A stretch of DNA of 64,000 nt, taken from Antedon mediterranea. Its lineage: Eukaryota; Echinodermata; Crinoidea; Comatulida; Antedonidae. The stretch is taken from assembly GCF_964355755.1 (NCBI RefSeq), contig NC_092678.1:7350922-7414921 (forward strand), in the 5' to 3' direction. Positions within the stretch are counted from its first letter, which is position 1, and the number at the start of each line of letters is the position of its first letter. Shown here one piece after another: positions 45,501 to 60,500 of the stretch. The translations under genes and the position numbers were made by a program. The notes below the pieces were generated by a model that made no database searches, was not told the DNA's origin, and was given only the letters and a program-made list of their open reading frames with translations.

Positions 45501-48500
45501 CAAAGAACCTACATACTAACTACACACAGACAGATAACTAAGACAATTAAGTTACGAACACATTTAACTTTAAGTCATTTTCGTAAAAACACCAATACTT
45601 GTATTTCAACCCAATTAATAGACCAACAACCCATAAATTAGCAGATATTTGATTAATAGAATAATAATGACAATTACAATTTATTTTGATCAGTGTTCGA
45701 TATTAAATTATTTCTAAAGTTTGAAATCAAGATAAAAGTAGAAGATATCTACATTTAATAAAATTATTGTCATGCAAATTTAGTTCTGAAAAAGGTATTC
45801 AACTTTGTCCACATGAAAGGCATGCAGCTGAATTTTTTAGCCACATTTTAAAAAGCCTAAAAGCATTCAGGAAATTGCATTTTGCAGCCATTACAAATTT
45901 TTTTTAAACATTCATATATTTCTATTTCTTTCCTGAAATTTGGCTTTGGCTTTAAATAATATAAATTTATAGATTAAAATTGTGATGATTTGACCAAGAA
46001 AAAAAATGAATCGATATTTTCTCTTCTTAATTTTCAATGGTGATTTGATCAATCCACTGTGTCAATTTGACCTTTAAAATATTAATAAACATTACTGTAC
46101 AGTATATCTTGATTTCATCATTCAAAAACATTTTAAATGAAACATAGTAAAAATAGTTTTAGTATTAGAAATGAGCGTGAATGGCGCTTTGACCCTTAAA
46201 CCTGGTTAGTGAGTGTGAAGAATTTAAAATAAATGAGTAAAACAGAAACTGATCGTTAGCGTTAGAGTTAGCGTTAGAATGGTGCATGCAACAATTCTTC
46301 TAAGTGATTTTTGTAAGTTCTTCATCTCTCACCAGTGGTATAGTAGTAGACCGGAACGGGACTATAGCCTTTAAAAGCAAACAAAACCATTTTAATTAAC
46401 TGACCGCCAATGAGTAAAAAAGTCATAATGAATATTCTGTATGATGTTAATGCACATATTTATGCACAGATATAACATAATAAATAGATATTGAATAAAT
46501 ACCAATATGTGTATAATATCGACCTGAGAATAATGAATATTATATCAGATTTATAATTTAAACATTAATGGAACAGGTGATCAATCAATATGTAAATATA
46601 AACATGAAATGCATATATTATATGTACCAGGTGGTCTCCTTAAAAACAACGTCACAAAATAATATAATAATAATAATAATGTAATATATCAATTAGTAAG
46701 GTCTCTCCCCACCTCCCTTTCCACTTTTAGTTTACTCTTTAAAATTGTGTACACTTATGAGCGCGACTTACAAAAATTGTTAGAAATAAATAGTACTTAA
46801 TTCACACAAGTACAGCAGAGTGCTGAGAGTGTTAGCTCATTTGAAAAATCTTCATTGGTTAAATCATTTCTAGTCGCAAAAAATGCGATACGGTTTTAAT
46901 AAATAATTTTGCGATGACCTTGTGAATATGTAATGTTTTTAGTCCTGTCAATGATTATAATTATAAGGGTGCACTTGAAAAATATTGTTAATAACATAGT
47001 ATATAAGAGTAACTGCAAATCGAGTTAAAATCCCAGAATTCACAACAATTCTCATCAGACAACAGCTGTCAATGGCCGCCAAGTATGCAAATTTGCAGGT
47101 GGATTGTCTACCATGCCTAAAAACCAGTCAAGATGCTATACAGCTGTGTAAAATGGAGTAGTATCATTAAACCTGTGCAACTGGCAAAGCACACATGTGG
47201 TCAATCATTCTCACACATGTGGCCAACCATTCCCACACCTGTGCAGCCGGGCTAGCACACATATGGCCAACCAATCCCACACCTGTGCAGCCGGCCAAGC
47301 ACACATAATGGCTAACCAATCTCACACCTGTGCAGCTGGACTACACATGAAACTAGCGACAACCTGTGCATAAGCATTGTTAAATTATGCAGTATTAAGG
47401 TTATAACATTCTGCTAAGGAAGAATGCATACCAGGAATGAACCAAATCTTTTGACTGTCACGGCCTGGTGCCGGTGCTAGGAATGAAGAAAACATACATA
47501 AAAATAACATAGTTACAATGTCGTTAAACATGAAAGGATAAAGAAAAATGTACATGTTAACATTTGATCTAGGACGGGAATGAAATCACAATAGCAAAGG
47601 ATGTTGTTATTAAAATATTGACAAATGTAGACGACAAAATACGAGATGAAACATTAGGAAAAGAATTTACATTATACATTAACATTCATGAATGAGTTTG
47701 TCAGAGTTATGGAAAAGAATTTGATTCATGCAAATTTAGAATAATTATTGAAAAAGTACAAGAGAAAATTGTTTACCTTTCGGGGTGCTATGATACGGGC
47801 CTGGAACCGGAGGTTGACTGTCCACTGCTGTAGAGAAAACACCACAAACAAAACAATTAACATTGAGAAGAATTTATGAACACAATGTTATATTTTTTTT
47901 ACACTTTACAGTCATGTAACTCTGGTGGTTCATCAGCACTACAGACCTTTTAAAATATTTCTTTAAAGATTTGTTTGTACTACAATCGAAAACTATCGAC
48001 GATAAATAGACAGACACATACCATTGAATATTGTGACCATTCGATCTAGAAGCTAGTGTTTATACCCGGCCATCCAGGAAAAATAGACATTTATGATCAA
48101 TATGGGGATCATATCCAAGAGCATACAGACGGTGCTTTGGGATTGTATGATAATGATATTAATTTGTGGAAGCTCAGACCTTAGCTAACGCACACAAATC
48201 AACCATTGCATTGATAATCAAGACACCTTACAATTCACTTTTAAAGAACTTGCAATATCACAAGGAATATGAGGATAATTTATAGAAAGGGAGATGATAC
48301 CCCGATTGCTTTTTCCTTTTTTTTCAAGATGTGTTTACATTTTAATTGCGTGTCAGCAAAAATAAATCATAAAGACACCGGAACATCACGTCTAGGTATT
48401 AAAACATCTTTTCCATATTTACTCGTTTGATGTTCTGAAGCGATTACTTTCTTACCATCCGTTTCAGCAGTCTTTGGTTGCATTTTCCATTTTGGGTCCA

Positions 48501-51500
48501 GTACGATGTCGTCATCTTCGTCAGATGAGTGAGAGGAGGCCAAGGACATACTATCGTGTCCTCGGGGCACAGACGCATCACTGTCACTATCTGAATCTTG
48601 TTCTGTTCACAAAAGAATTTAATTAACAATTAAGTTTAACATTTTACAATTGTCAATATTGAGTTATAAATGAAATACAACATGCCAGTAGGCTAAATGA
48701 AACATTGATGAATGTTATTCCCCTGAGGGGCCATGTCATGCAACTAATCAGTTAGTGGCTCCCTAGTTCTGTCTCGATGGACCTGTTCTGTACCCTAGTC
48801 CAAAAAATGTATTTGACAATTTAGTGTGATATTGCAAACATAATAATTAGGTTATGAAGAGATAATAAATGAATATTACTTTTATCAATATATTTCAAAA
48901 CATGTCTATAAACTTTCCTTCTGCCATTATTGATAATCAATAATATAATTATTAATTATATATTTTTTGACAATATACCAATGCTCCCGATTCTAATTGT
49001 ACAGTATGTGGCATAACTTGTCAGTATCATAGACAAATTACATGATACAGCATCACATGATGGAATTATTTGCAAGGTTGGTGTAAATATAGCTTCATTG
49101 TATTATACAATGTCACATGTGCAGAACCGTAAGCAGATCCAACTTACCCATTAGATTTGGCAGAGGCGGTCTAACCTGCATAGCCATTGGATCTGTAGGA
49201 AGCATGGAAGCATGATGTTAAAATGACATGCACATAGTTCAAAGGTCAGAATGAAGTGTGTAGTATAAATAATATGATGTTAGTTAACATCAAAATCATA
49301 TATTGCAATTCAATATATTTATATGTATGGTTGCCACCTGGAAATGTTGCCTCGGTATTTCCCCCTTAATGGACATTTGCTCCCTGTGACATTTTCCCCA
49401 GGAGCATATTTCTTTACGTAAACAAATTATATACTTTATTAAAAGTTTAAAGTGATTTGTAAGTAAGTTTATAGATAAACACAACAAATTTAAATCATTA
49501 ATAATTATCAAAAGGTATATTATAATTATATTTTTAATTTTTTAAAACATAAAATTATTGTTATAGAATATTGTAATATCAGAGAAAGGTGGTTTTTATA
49601 TATGTCAATTTCAATATTTAAAAGAATAAATAGTAAAACAGTTCGGAACAAATCATGTCATGTGTACATTTGATGCATATGTTATGGACAAAACATATAT
49701 CAACAGCCATAAAGGCTATTTAATAATATAAAAGCATTAACCATAGTAATAATACTGATAAACATTGATATTGTTTTTGTAAGAACACAATGCATGGCTA
49801 TAATTATGTTCTTTCAACAATTACAAGGATATTAAATTCTTAAAAACACATCATGTTAGTTCACATATTAGCAATTAATTTTAGTATTAAGCAAGGTTTT
49901 AGAAATATTATGGAGGTTGGGATCAGATTGGAAATGGTGGGGGTGGGATCAGATTGGAAATGGTGGGGGTGGGATCAGATTGGAAATGGTGGGGGTGGAA
50001 TCAGATTAGAAATGGTGGGGGTTGGGATCAGATTGGAAATGGTGGGGGTGGGATCAGATTGGAAATGGTGGGGGTGGGATCAGATTGGAAATGGTGGGGG
50101 TGGGAGTTGGTAACGAGGAGAGGTGAAACTTACCATCTAGATTTGTAGTTCGAGGTTTGAAATAAGCTAAAAATAATAAGAAACGCAAACATTTTACAAC
50201 ATGCACCACAAAACTAAACTTTCACAAGCAAACTACTGTATAATTCAATAATAATTTTTTTGCACATTTATATATTTAAATTGCTTTACTATAAGGTACT
50301 AAAGATTTGTAATTACTTTTCCATTTTTGCATGCAATTATAATAATCAAAATATGAAATTAAAGTCAACTTTCTTATTAAGCTCTGTCTACACTATCAAA
50401 CTAGTTGAAAAAGGTGTGGTGATATGCCCAAATATGGTAGTGATATGCCGTCATCGTGTCCATATATGGGGGCATCACATATTTTGTCACATAAAGTTAA
50501 TATGTTAGTTGATATTGTAGACAGAGCTATACAGACTTAAAACCAGAAACTAGTCTTTCTTTCATGCATACCAGACTTTCTGGGAAACCATATATTTTTG
50601 GGCAAGTCCAATAATGTCTGTTATTGGGAAAGTTGACTCTAATATGAAGAAAATAATGAACACATTTGTACAAGATTGATAGTATCAATATTTATCATAC
50701 AACTCATCAACATTGAAAACGTACCTGGATAATAGTCATAGGATGGAGTGGCGGTTGATGTGCTTGCCGTCGTACGTAGGTAGCCCTCGGGCCGGTAGAT
50801 ATTGCCGCTACTTGTCTTACTTCCTGTTCTACTACTCGTAGATGTTGTTGAAATTCCTACATTGAATCTGGTTTGATTTTCCTCATTTGTTTTGTATGCT
50901 AGATTAGATCGCTGCAAAGAAATTTGTGACAATTTTTACAATTTCCGGTGATTTTGGTGACGCCACCATTTTGGAAATAAACGTTGATTTTGATTGATTG
51001 ATTGATTGATGAAGTACAAGATAGAGACATTGGTGTAATGAAGGCTATCGGACAATGTGATAGGTATGGGTTTGAGACCTGTCTGCACTATATTGCTTGT
51101 ATCCTTTTATGCAAGATATTTTACTCTCAATGGCTTGTACTTTGAATGGGACATAAAGCTGTTGGTCCCGATTACATACAAATGCACATGTGCACGATAC
51201 ATTTTTTTAAAGTAGGAGCATCTCCTAGTGTGCTGTTCATTGTAAGCGTTACACATGGCTGCTGTGAGTCTATGAACAAATGCACATGTGCAGGATACAT
51301 TTTTAAAAAGTAGGAGCATCTCCCAGTATGCTGATCATTGTAAGCACAACACATGGCTGCTGTGAGTCTATAAACCTAATATAAATTTCCTCAACAAGAT
51401 AAACTATGACAGTATATACAAGAACTAAAAAACAGAATATATAATTATATGTGAAACTTTAAATTTCAATCCACAGAATTTTTTGAAGGCCTTTAATGCA

Positions 51501-54500
51501 CAACAACAGTGCATTATACTACAAATAGAAATTTCTTTACATGAAAGTGTCAGTTGATACCTGACACAAGTCAATGCACTAATAATGGTTACAGTATAAC
51601 CTCACACTATACCCATGGCACCAATTAGGTGTTGTGAAGGTAATAGTAGGATGTAATTAAGAATTATCTCGACGTTGTTATTAGTATATATCCATTAGTT
51701 TGCACTTACTGAAATTGTTGCGTTGGAATGCAGATCATCACCAACCTTCTTGCCTCGAATTTTCATGCAGCATACCCACCATGCATAGCGAGCCTACAGA
51801 AAAAAAAAACAAAAAAATAACATTAAATTACCAATACAGTCAACTCTCCAAATACTGGACACCTTTGGGCTGATCTAGTTGGTTGTCTGGAAAGTCTGGT
51901 ATTTAGAATGTGTTTTTAATGGTAACAATGAGTTTGGGACCTTTTGGACTTCAAGAAAAGTCTGGTATTGGGAAACTTGACTATATTACTATATACGAAA
52001 AGAACAATTATTCCAAATTGTTTTGTATGTTTCATAGTCTATTTGCTATTGTTATTTTAACTAATAGATGTTTAAACAATTTTATGGAATTCATAGCATG
52101 TTTAATTTATAGTTATTGCTTTGTAATTGTCAACGTTTTTTAATATACCACAATATATTAATTTTTTTTAAAGTCAGATCCTATTAGGATGTATGGGAAA
52201 CATGTGATTTTTAATGTTTTGTCAAAATGAATGTACTTTTTGAATTTGTGTCTGAGAATAATGAATATTACCATATAAATAAAGCAATTGGTAAAAACAA
52301 ATGGAGATGGGCAGGCCACTAAGGAAAGGGGAAAAGGACAAGAAGAAAATCCAAAATCGATAGAGAAATATAAAAACAATTAATAATAATAATAATAATA
52401 GTCTGTTCTTATATAGCGCATATAAGCAGGCTCTCAATGCGCTTTACATCAAAAATAAAAGCAGGAAATGATAAATTAATTAATTAAAATTAATTAATTA
52501 GTTGAGAATACCAAGAGAGAGAAGTAAATTGTATGTATATGGATGGACTGCTAAAGAAATAAATATAAATGATATTTCCACTGATGACTGAATATTAAGA
52601 ACAAGTATCTACCTTTGAGTTAATGAGACAATGGAACAAAAACATAAGTAGCCCCTGAAGGCAACAGAAGAACGCAAACAGGTAGTAGTACGCGTCATTA
52701 TCTTGATTGACAGCAAGGAGACCGAACACCCACGTTATACAGATGATTGGCGATAAAATGGCTGCCGCACACAGACTTGTCCTAAAAGTATAAAGAAAAT
52801 ACAAATATTTACGATTATTTATTCATTCTTTGTGGATTTTGAAAAAAGAACCAATAAACTCATAGATATTCAAAATCAGATGAACATTTTTATTCATCAT
52901 TAAAATGAATATAAAAGAAATTATGATATAAATATTATGAATGTCAATCATTATTTAAATATAGGCAAATTTAATTTGACAACATTTTATTTTTTTAAAT
53001 GGTAAATTTTGGGGCATCTTTCTTACAGATTGTGTTCAAATGAAAAAAAAATGGAAATAAAAGGATATCAATATAAAAGGAACATTATTGTTAATTAAAG
53101 GAAAGCAAATTTAAATTGTAAAAAAGGCAAATGATTTATGGATAGGAACTGCTGGACATACTATAAACAAGCCAACATCAGATGTCATTAAACAACATCT
53201 TACGGGGCTAACATAAACACAAAAGCCTCTCAAAACTTGATTGATAACATCACAAAATGCGTGCTTCCGCGATAGATCTCAATCTGAGATCGTTAGTAAG
53301 GGAGACATTTAGTATATACGTGTCACTCTCTCTATGAAATCGTTCATTACACATTCAACAAATTGTGAGTTACAGTTATAATAAATACAAAAACTTTGGA
53401 AGGTAGGGAGTTTAATCGTGCATCATATTGTCTAAATTCTATCATTTTGAGCATTGTACTTTTTATATTTTTTCAAGTGAAAACATAAATTCATACAAAT
53501 TCAAAAACATGCTAGATGATTTTTCAATATGCTACTTTTTGCATCAGAATTAAAATAAATAATATTTATAAAATAGCAAGCAGGTGTAACTTAAGCTGGG
53601 ATAGTTTTGAGATTATTTGTGTAAACAAAATATATTCATAACAAATTATTTTGTAATATATCAAATTTCAGGCATGTGCAACATTGCATAATAATTTTTA
53701 AAGACAAAACTGATCTAAGTCTGAGTGTTATACTTACATTAAGGCTCTGTTTTAAGCAGAGACAAAAACAGACAAAAAAACAAACATTAAATTGTGATAA
53801 CACCCATATTTATAATGACAATACATACAATTTTGGTAAAACGCTGTAGAATACATATTTGGTAATATAAAAAAATAATTGACTGTAGGTTTTAAGCATA
53901 TAAATTATTATTATTTTAAAAAAAATTATACTCTATATACATATATATATATAGTTTACCGCACCATGCCACTACAATTTACTGTAGTTGCTAAGCAATC
54001 AAATTTGAATATTAATGGAAGTTCCAGTGGTTTGATGGTTAGAGCATTTGAATATAAAGCAGAAGGTTCCTGATTCAAATCTTGGTTGGGTGACTTTTTC
54101 TCATTCTCACAGATTAGAATTTCTTCTGGAAATGTTTATAATAGATATATCAAGCCCAGTGGTCTTATGGTAGAATGTCTACATATCAAGCAGAATATTC
54201 TGGGGATAAATCTTGGTTGGGCAGGTATTTTCACTCTCATATTTCGTTATCTTCACCATTTACTGAGTCGTTGAATTTCTCTTAAATTATATATCTTCTA
54301 ATTTGTTATTTGTAAATTAACAATGAATTAACATATTGCATACGATATTATTAATTACTAAAATTATTTAGTAGAAATATTATTTTAAAATAGGCAGGTA
54401 AATTTATCATTCATATTTACAAAGTTATGATAAGTGATGATACCATTGTTATGATAAAATATCATAAAATTATTTCAATTAATATATTTGACAAAGAAAT

Positions 54501-57500
54501 GTATATTTCTAACGGATGTTCCACAAGTTAGTACGGCAAGATTCTTAAGAAGTTAATGAATGCATAGGCAATTTAGAGAAGCTAACTAACGATGATGGAT
54601 GTATGTACGCGCTTAATGTCGTAAGCATTTTCAGACTATAAGCTTACATTTAAATCAATATTAATCGTAATTTCCATTAGTAGCTGTATTGTCACTGTCA
54701 ATCGGAAATCGCTGTTTCTAGATCGTTTACCAATTTAAATTATCATTTATTATTACTTAATTTCTAAAAATGGAAAACAGCAAAATTCAGTAACAAACAA
54801 AACAGAATTTTTCAAAATTGTTTTTCTTATTTATCATTTGTAGGTAAATTTCAGACATTTTTAAATTTAAAAAAAAAAATGATAAAAATGTTATTGTTGA
54901 ATTATTGTACAATGTTTACTATCTAGCATCATGAATTATATACACTCTAACTTTAGTTATGAATGAATTAACATGAATTAGAATGACATGAAATTTTAAT
55001 AAAATGGGTTGAAGAAAATATGAATGTGATATATATATTAAGGCAATGTGGCCAACGATTACCAATAGTAAATTAATCACTGTCAGATAGGTGGTAATCC
55101 CCCTGATACAGGTGGCTATTTTGTGAACCAGTTGACCGGGGTAACCCCCTACTCTTCTCGAATAATGAACTGGGTTTTCTAAAGTGCACACAGGTTATAA
55201 CTGTGTACACGGGACATACGGTTTATAGTCCTTATCCGAGAAGACTTGTTCCACCACCAGAAATAGGAGCAAGTGGGCATTGAACACATGCCAATGTTGT
55301 TGGCTCTTTAGATACGGTAAACGGCGCCCCTGCCTTAACCGCTTAGCCATTTGACTTGCAATTGAAAAGAAAAAATTACAATATAACACTTATTAAGGGG
55401 ACATCATCGGGACACAACAAAGCTTCCTCTAAATAGGAGTGTCCCATTGATAGGAGTGTTACCCTTAATAAGGGTATCCCCTGAAAAGGGGTTCAAAAGG
55501 AGGAGGTCTAATGATATTTAAACATATGGAATGATTTTGTGTGAAATTAGAGAAACAACGTAAATGTATTGTTGTTAAATCATTGGATCCCCTACTTTGT
55601 TTACATCTGGGGAAACACACCCTACCCCAACATTTGATATTGTTTATATAACAATGAAAATACATTAAAATGTTGAAATAATTTTAATCCGTGTACTTAC
55701 TTTAATCCTGCAAATTCAGTGTTTTTATCAGTACTCTGTAGTAAGACTCTAAGAGCCATGATAAACAACACCAAATTAAACTGAAATGCAAACCAATATA
55801 ATTTATTATAAGCATATATCTATTGCAAAATTACAAAAGCATGTATCCAGAAAGGGCATGTAAACCAGCACTAAGCAGTGTGCGAGGCGGTTACTACTGA
55901 AGATAATTTAGGCCTAGTCTAGGCCTATTTATTATTAGTTTGAAGGGGTACTTTAGGAATAATGGGTTTCATTCGAACCCTACAACTCTTCTGCCCGCAC
56001 ACCCTTTCCCCTGCCTACGGGCAAGTTACAAGTCACACACATGTATTTAGTTGAAAATGTAATACCAAAAGTGTATGCAGCATGTCACACAGTATGCTTC
56101 TACTAAACAAATGTGCCGTTCAATAGATATACTCTAGTTATACATTTTAATTTTTTATTTTTTATATTTGATTTTTATAGACTATTTAAATACTTACGAA
56201 AACAGTCGCTATGACGGGTGCAGCAAAGCTCCATATAAGTTTGTGATTCATCGATAACCAACAACTAAAAAACAAGTAATACAATTTTTTTTAAACAGAA
56301 GATAAAACTGTATTAAGGAATTTATTTCTAAATATAATTAATATACAATACCAAAAAATCCTCATTGTCACCCTATCTTTATTACAATAAAAACAAAAAG
56401 CATCCAATGTTTAGCTCAAAATCCCTACATTGGATTCATCACAACAAGTAACATTTAAAGATGTATTGTCCCCCAAAATCATGAGAAATAAAAATTTTTA
56501 AAATTGGACTTTGAATAGGCCATTTTGCAGTTTTAATGAAGTTGTTCACTTCCATAAGAAAAAAAAACGGGGGAAAAATTATTTCACCTATAAAAAGACA
56601 AAATAAACAGTTAAATTACCCAAAAACTCATTGTCTTCCAGACAATTTGATCATTTTTTTGCTTTAAATTACATTTTTCTCAGGTAAATAAATTTTTTTC
56701 AGACCCAATTTTTTGTGAGAGTGAAAAACTATTATGTGACATTAAAATAACATATTCAACAAAAATATTTAAAAAAATATTTTTTTAGGGGGACAATATA
56801 TCTTTAAGTCATTCCTCTTCCCAATCTTTAATAATTAATAATATTTACTAGAATTAATTAATTAGTTAATATGGTTGTGATCTCTCGCTTCCAATTATAA
56901 GTGACCGTACTACAATTCAATAATAGCGAGTTTAGTTTCTCAACAGTAGATGGCAAAGTTAACAGATCGCGACGTGAAACAGATATTCTATTCATGTTCC
57001 AGAATCGTCTTTTGTCTACTTTCGTAAAATGAAAGCTCGTTTTAATACTTTACAACAGTATTTAGCATGATGCATTCCTAATTAGCATAATGACACAAAC
57101 AACAACAACTTACAAGTGTTCATTGCTACTATTAATTTGCATATTGTATTCTTCAATGCTCAGCGGCACCGCCAGGCATACTATTATTCCCGGTATTCCG
57201 TATCCTACGAGGTAGTAAAACGTCATCTGGCCGTGATTTATGTTTCGTATTTCAGTCATCATGCGATACAAATGGAAGAATTCAATAAACATCCACGAGA
57301 AGACACTCAGCAGCGTAAAGTGTAGCGTGATGGCTACAAACGTACAGAAGGACTGCAGAAAAAATAAATATTTAAATGAATTGATTTACACTAGCTGATT
57401 GTAATCCAGATCGGTAGTTAACCGTTAACCTATGTCCTAGGAATAATAGAGAGCTTTCGACTGATGGTTTTTTTCGGTCCTCAGTAGACAAAAATCAAAA

Positions 57501-60500
57501 CTCACTAATGATCTATCAGGATAGCTTGATTTGATCAAGCACGCTAACGCTTATAAATTTGACCTCTGTTCCTTAATCAGTCTCTAGTATTTCTTTGGTG
57601 TAAAATCATAGTAATGAAATACAAAATTTCCAACCAAAAATTGTTATCTGAAAATATATATATTTCACAATGTCCTGTTTTCAGGAAATGCATAGCTAGA
57701 ATAGAAACAAATTTGGGAGAACAAATTTCATTTCAGTTTGGGGAGAAAGTATATAAAAAAAAATCTGCTTACCTCATTTGTACTGCTAATTCCAGCCATA
57801 AAGATAATCTCAGCAATTATGAGTGACAGAACAACGTTCACATGAATACTATTCAAGTTGGAGTACAGGTGCGAAAGACATGTGAAGCCAAACAGCGCAA
57901 CCATAAGGAAAATAACGGAGATGGTTAGACAGGTGTTGACCACGTAATCCAATACCATGCCTTCTGGATCAATTGCCTAAATAGAGAGAAAAAGTTTTAT
58001 TGACTGCATACAACTCCTTAGGTCTGAACTAGGAAAAGCAACTTGCTACTGATGATAACTTTATTACAAAATTCAAGGTGATAAATTTGTGTATGACCAG
58101 AACTATACAGTACACATTATGAGAATTTGACTAAAAAACAAAAACCAATTTAATTGGATAACAGTATTGTGTACCGATCATGGTCTAAAGCTTTGTCTAC
58201 ACTATCAAACTAGTTTGACAAAAAAAGTGTGATGTGTCCAAATATGGTAGTGTTATGACATCATGTCCATATATGGGCACATCACATTTTTTTGTCACGT
58301 TTGATAGTGTTGACAGACCTTAACAAAAGCATTAGTTGAGTACTTTACTGATGATACAACGCTAAATGACGTTGCTTTCTGATAAAAACCAAAACATTTG
58401 TAGGTCTGAACATATAACACTAATATCCTTCTGCTATGTACTGTACCTGTTGGTTAGAGGTCATTAACACCGCAAAGTTGGTCAAGTGAGTGCAAGCACA
58501 GGTCACTTTGTCCTTAGATTGACCTTCTAAAGCACAGCCTTTGCTTGACCAGCCCCCACTGCCATTGCTCCTTTAAGAAGTAAAATACAAGATCATTGAA
58601 ATATTCTTTTAAAATTATTGTTTTTATGAAATCATTTATTTAACAGACTAAGATGATTAACATTGTTTGCCAGATTTAAATTTTGATTTTGACTAAATCT
58701 CTGTCTACACTATCAAACATGATTGACAAAAAAGTGTAATGTGCCCAAATATGGTAGTGATATGACATCATTGTGTCCATATGGGCACATCAAATTTTTT
58801 TTCACAAAAGAATGAATGAATAAATGAGAAAGACAGAATGAAATGGTTTGTTATGCTTAATATTGCTAAAGAACATGATGTCAATTTAAAAAGTGATAAA
58901 CTACCACAAGGTAAGCAGTTCAAATCCCACGCTGCTCATTACCCACTAGCTATCACGATCAACTTATAGAGAATTAACGTAATGTCTGTAGAGTTTCAAA
59001 ACGTTAATATTACAACTGAATAAAATTATAATGAAATCGGATATTGATACTTACATTAGAAAGTCCCAAAACACACACTGTGGGTTTGTCTTGTTAACGT
59101 CTGTATTCAGTTTAAATTCAATGATGATGGGATCAGGTAAAGGATTGTTAACTGTGCCGTTAGCCAGAGCATCAAACAACGTCAGAGACACTACAGGTGT
59201 GTTGACAACAACGCTACACTCGGACTGACATGTCAAACTAATTGTTAAAAATAAAATATGTTTATAAATAGGTTTGTAGTGTGAATGTCAAGTCTGTACA
59301 GGATTGTTGAAAAGGGTTTCAACCATTTGAAATAGGAAGCTTTTTGAATTTGCAATGACTAACAGCCAAACTATGTCATGTTAATTTATTTACCTCCGCC
59401 AAGTAGGTATATTTAATCGATTGTGTGTGTTTGTTTGTTTGTTAGCAGGATTACTCAAAAAGATCTTTTTAACAAAATGAGTATACAGATAGATATGTGG
59501 TCAAGGACCATTCCATTAAATTTTGGGCCCACGGTTCCAATTCTGGACCACTTTTAATATACTTTTCAGACCTGCTAATGTTAAAAGATAGGACAGATTT
59601 TTCCAAAAGCCGGCGAGCAGTCTTAAAGTAACAAGTAAACTGAAATTGCATTTTCAAAAACTTCATTTTTGTACAAGAGACTTGATCTAGGTTGGTCCTT
59701 GGTTGTCATAAATCCAAAACTCCTTTATATTGATGGCCAAACAAATGCAGTACCCACTGCATAGCTTAATTTATCATGCACAATGCAGCAGATCAGCCCA
59801 CAGGGAGAAGATCAGTGCTTTGTTCAAACAGCATACAAAATTCTTTTTTTAAAATGGCATACGCATCTAACAGTGAGCAACTTGCCAATTACGGGATGAA
59901 TAAATGTATTTGAGGTTTAGGTTTAGCACTAGGTCAGGAATGAACCCTAGACCTTGGTATTTGAATGCAAGCAAGCACGGCTTAAATTCAGATCTGAAGG
60001 ATGAGAATCTTAAAGCACAAACTGGTATTAAACTCAGATTCTAGCCAGATAACTTACGGCGAAATATCAACCTACATAGTTACAGCTACGTAAACAAGAC
60101 AGTAATAGGAATAAACCATCAGCCCAATTATTAATATGGCTCTGCACAGCATCCAACTACATTGAATTTATGTAGAAATATTCACATTTCTATTTACTAT
60201 CAGATCCAACAAATCCATTTACGATGCAAGCGAGAGTCAAGAGAATTTAAACTACTTTGGAATGACTAGTTAAGGCAATATATATGTGAAGTTCAAGGCT
60301 GCTTAAATTTATCGTATCACTTGAAAATCGAATCTTTATCTTCAATCAAAACCGAAAATAAAATTTAACTAGAAAATAAATGATAGAGCTTGCACACTAA
60401 GTATGTTGTATTTAATCTATTTAGATGAAATCCATGAAGAACCGAAAATTGATAGGATTAAATCATGGAAATTATTGTTATATTGGTTTATGTGAAAGGT

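Noticed and set aside
49853-50148. Gly/Trp-rich open frames (WWGWDQIGN type)
   Set aside because: They are translation of the 26-bp minisatellite inside a CELSR-like intron.
55265-55350. tRNA-Leu or tRNA-Ser gene on the minus strand
   Set aside because: The A box is good, but the acceptor and T stems do not pair and the B box is degenerate. It is a SINE.
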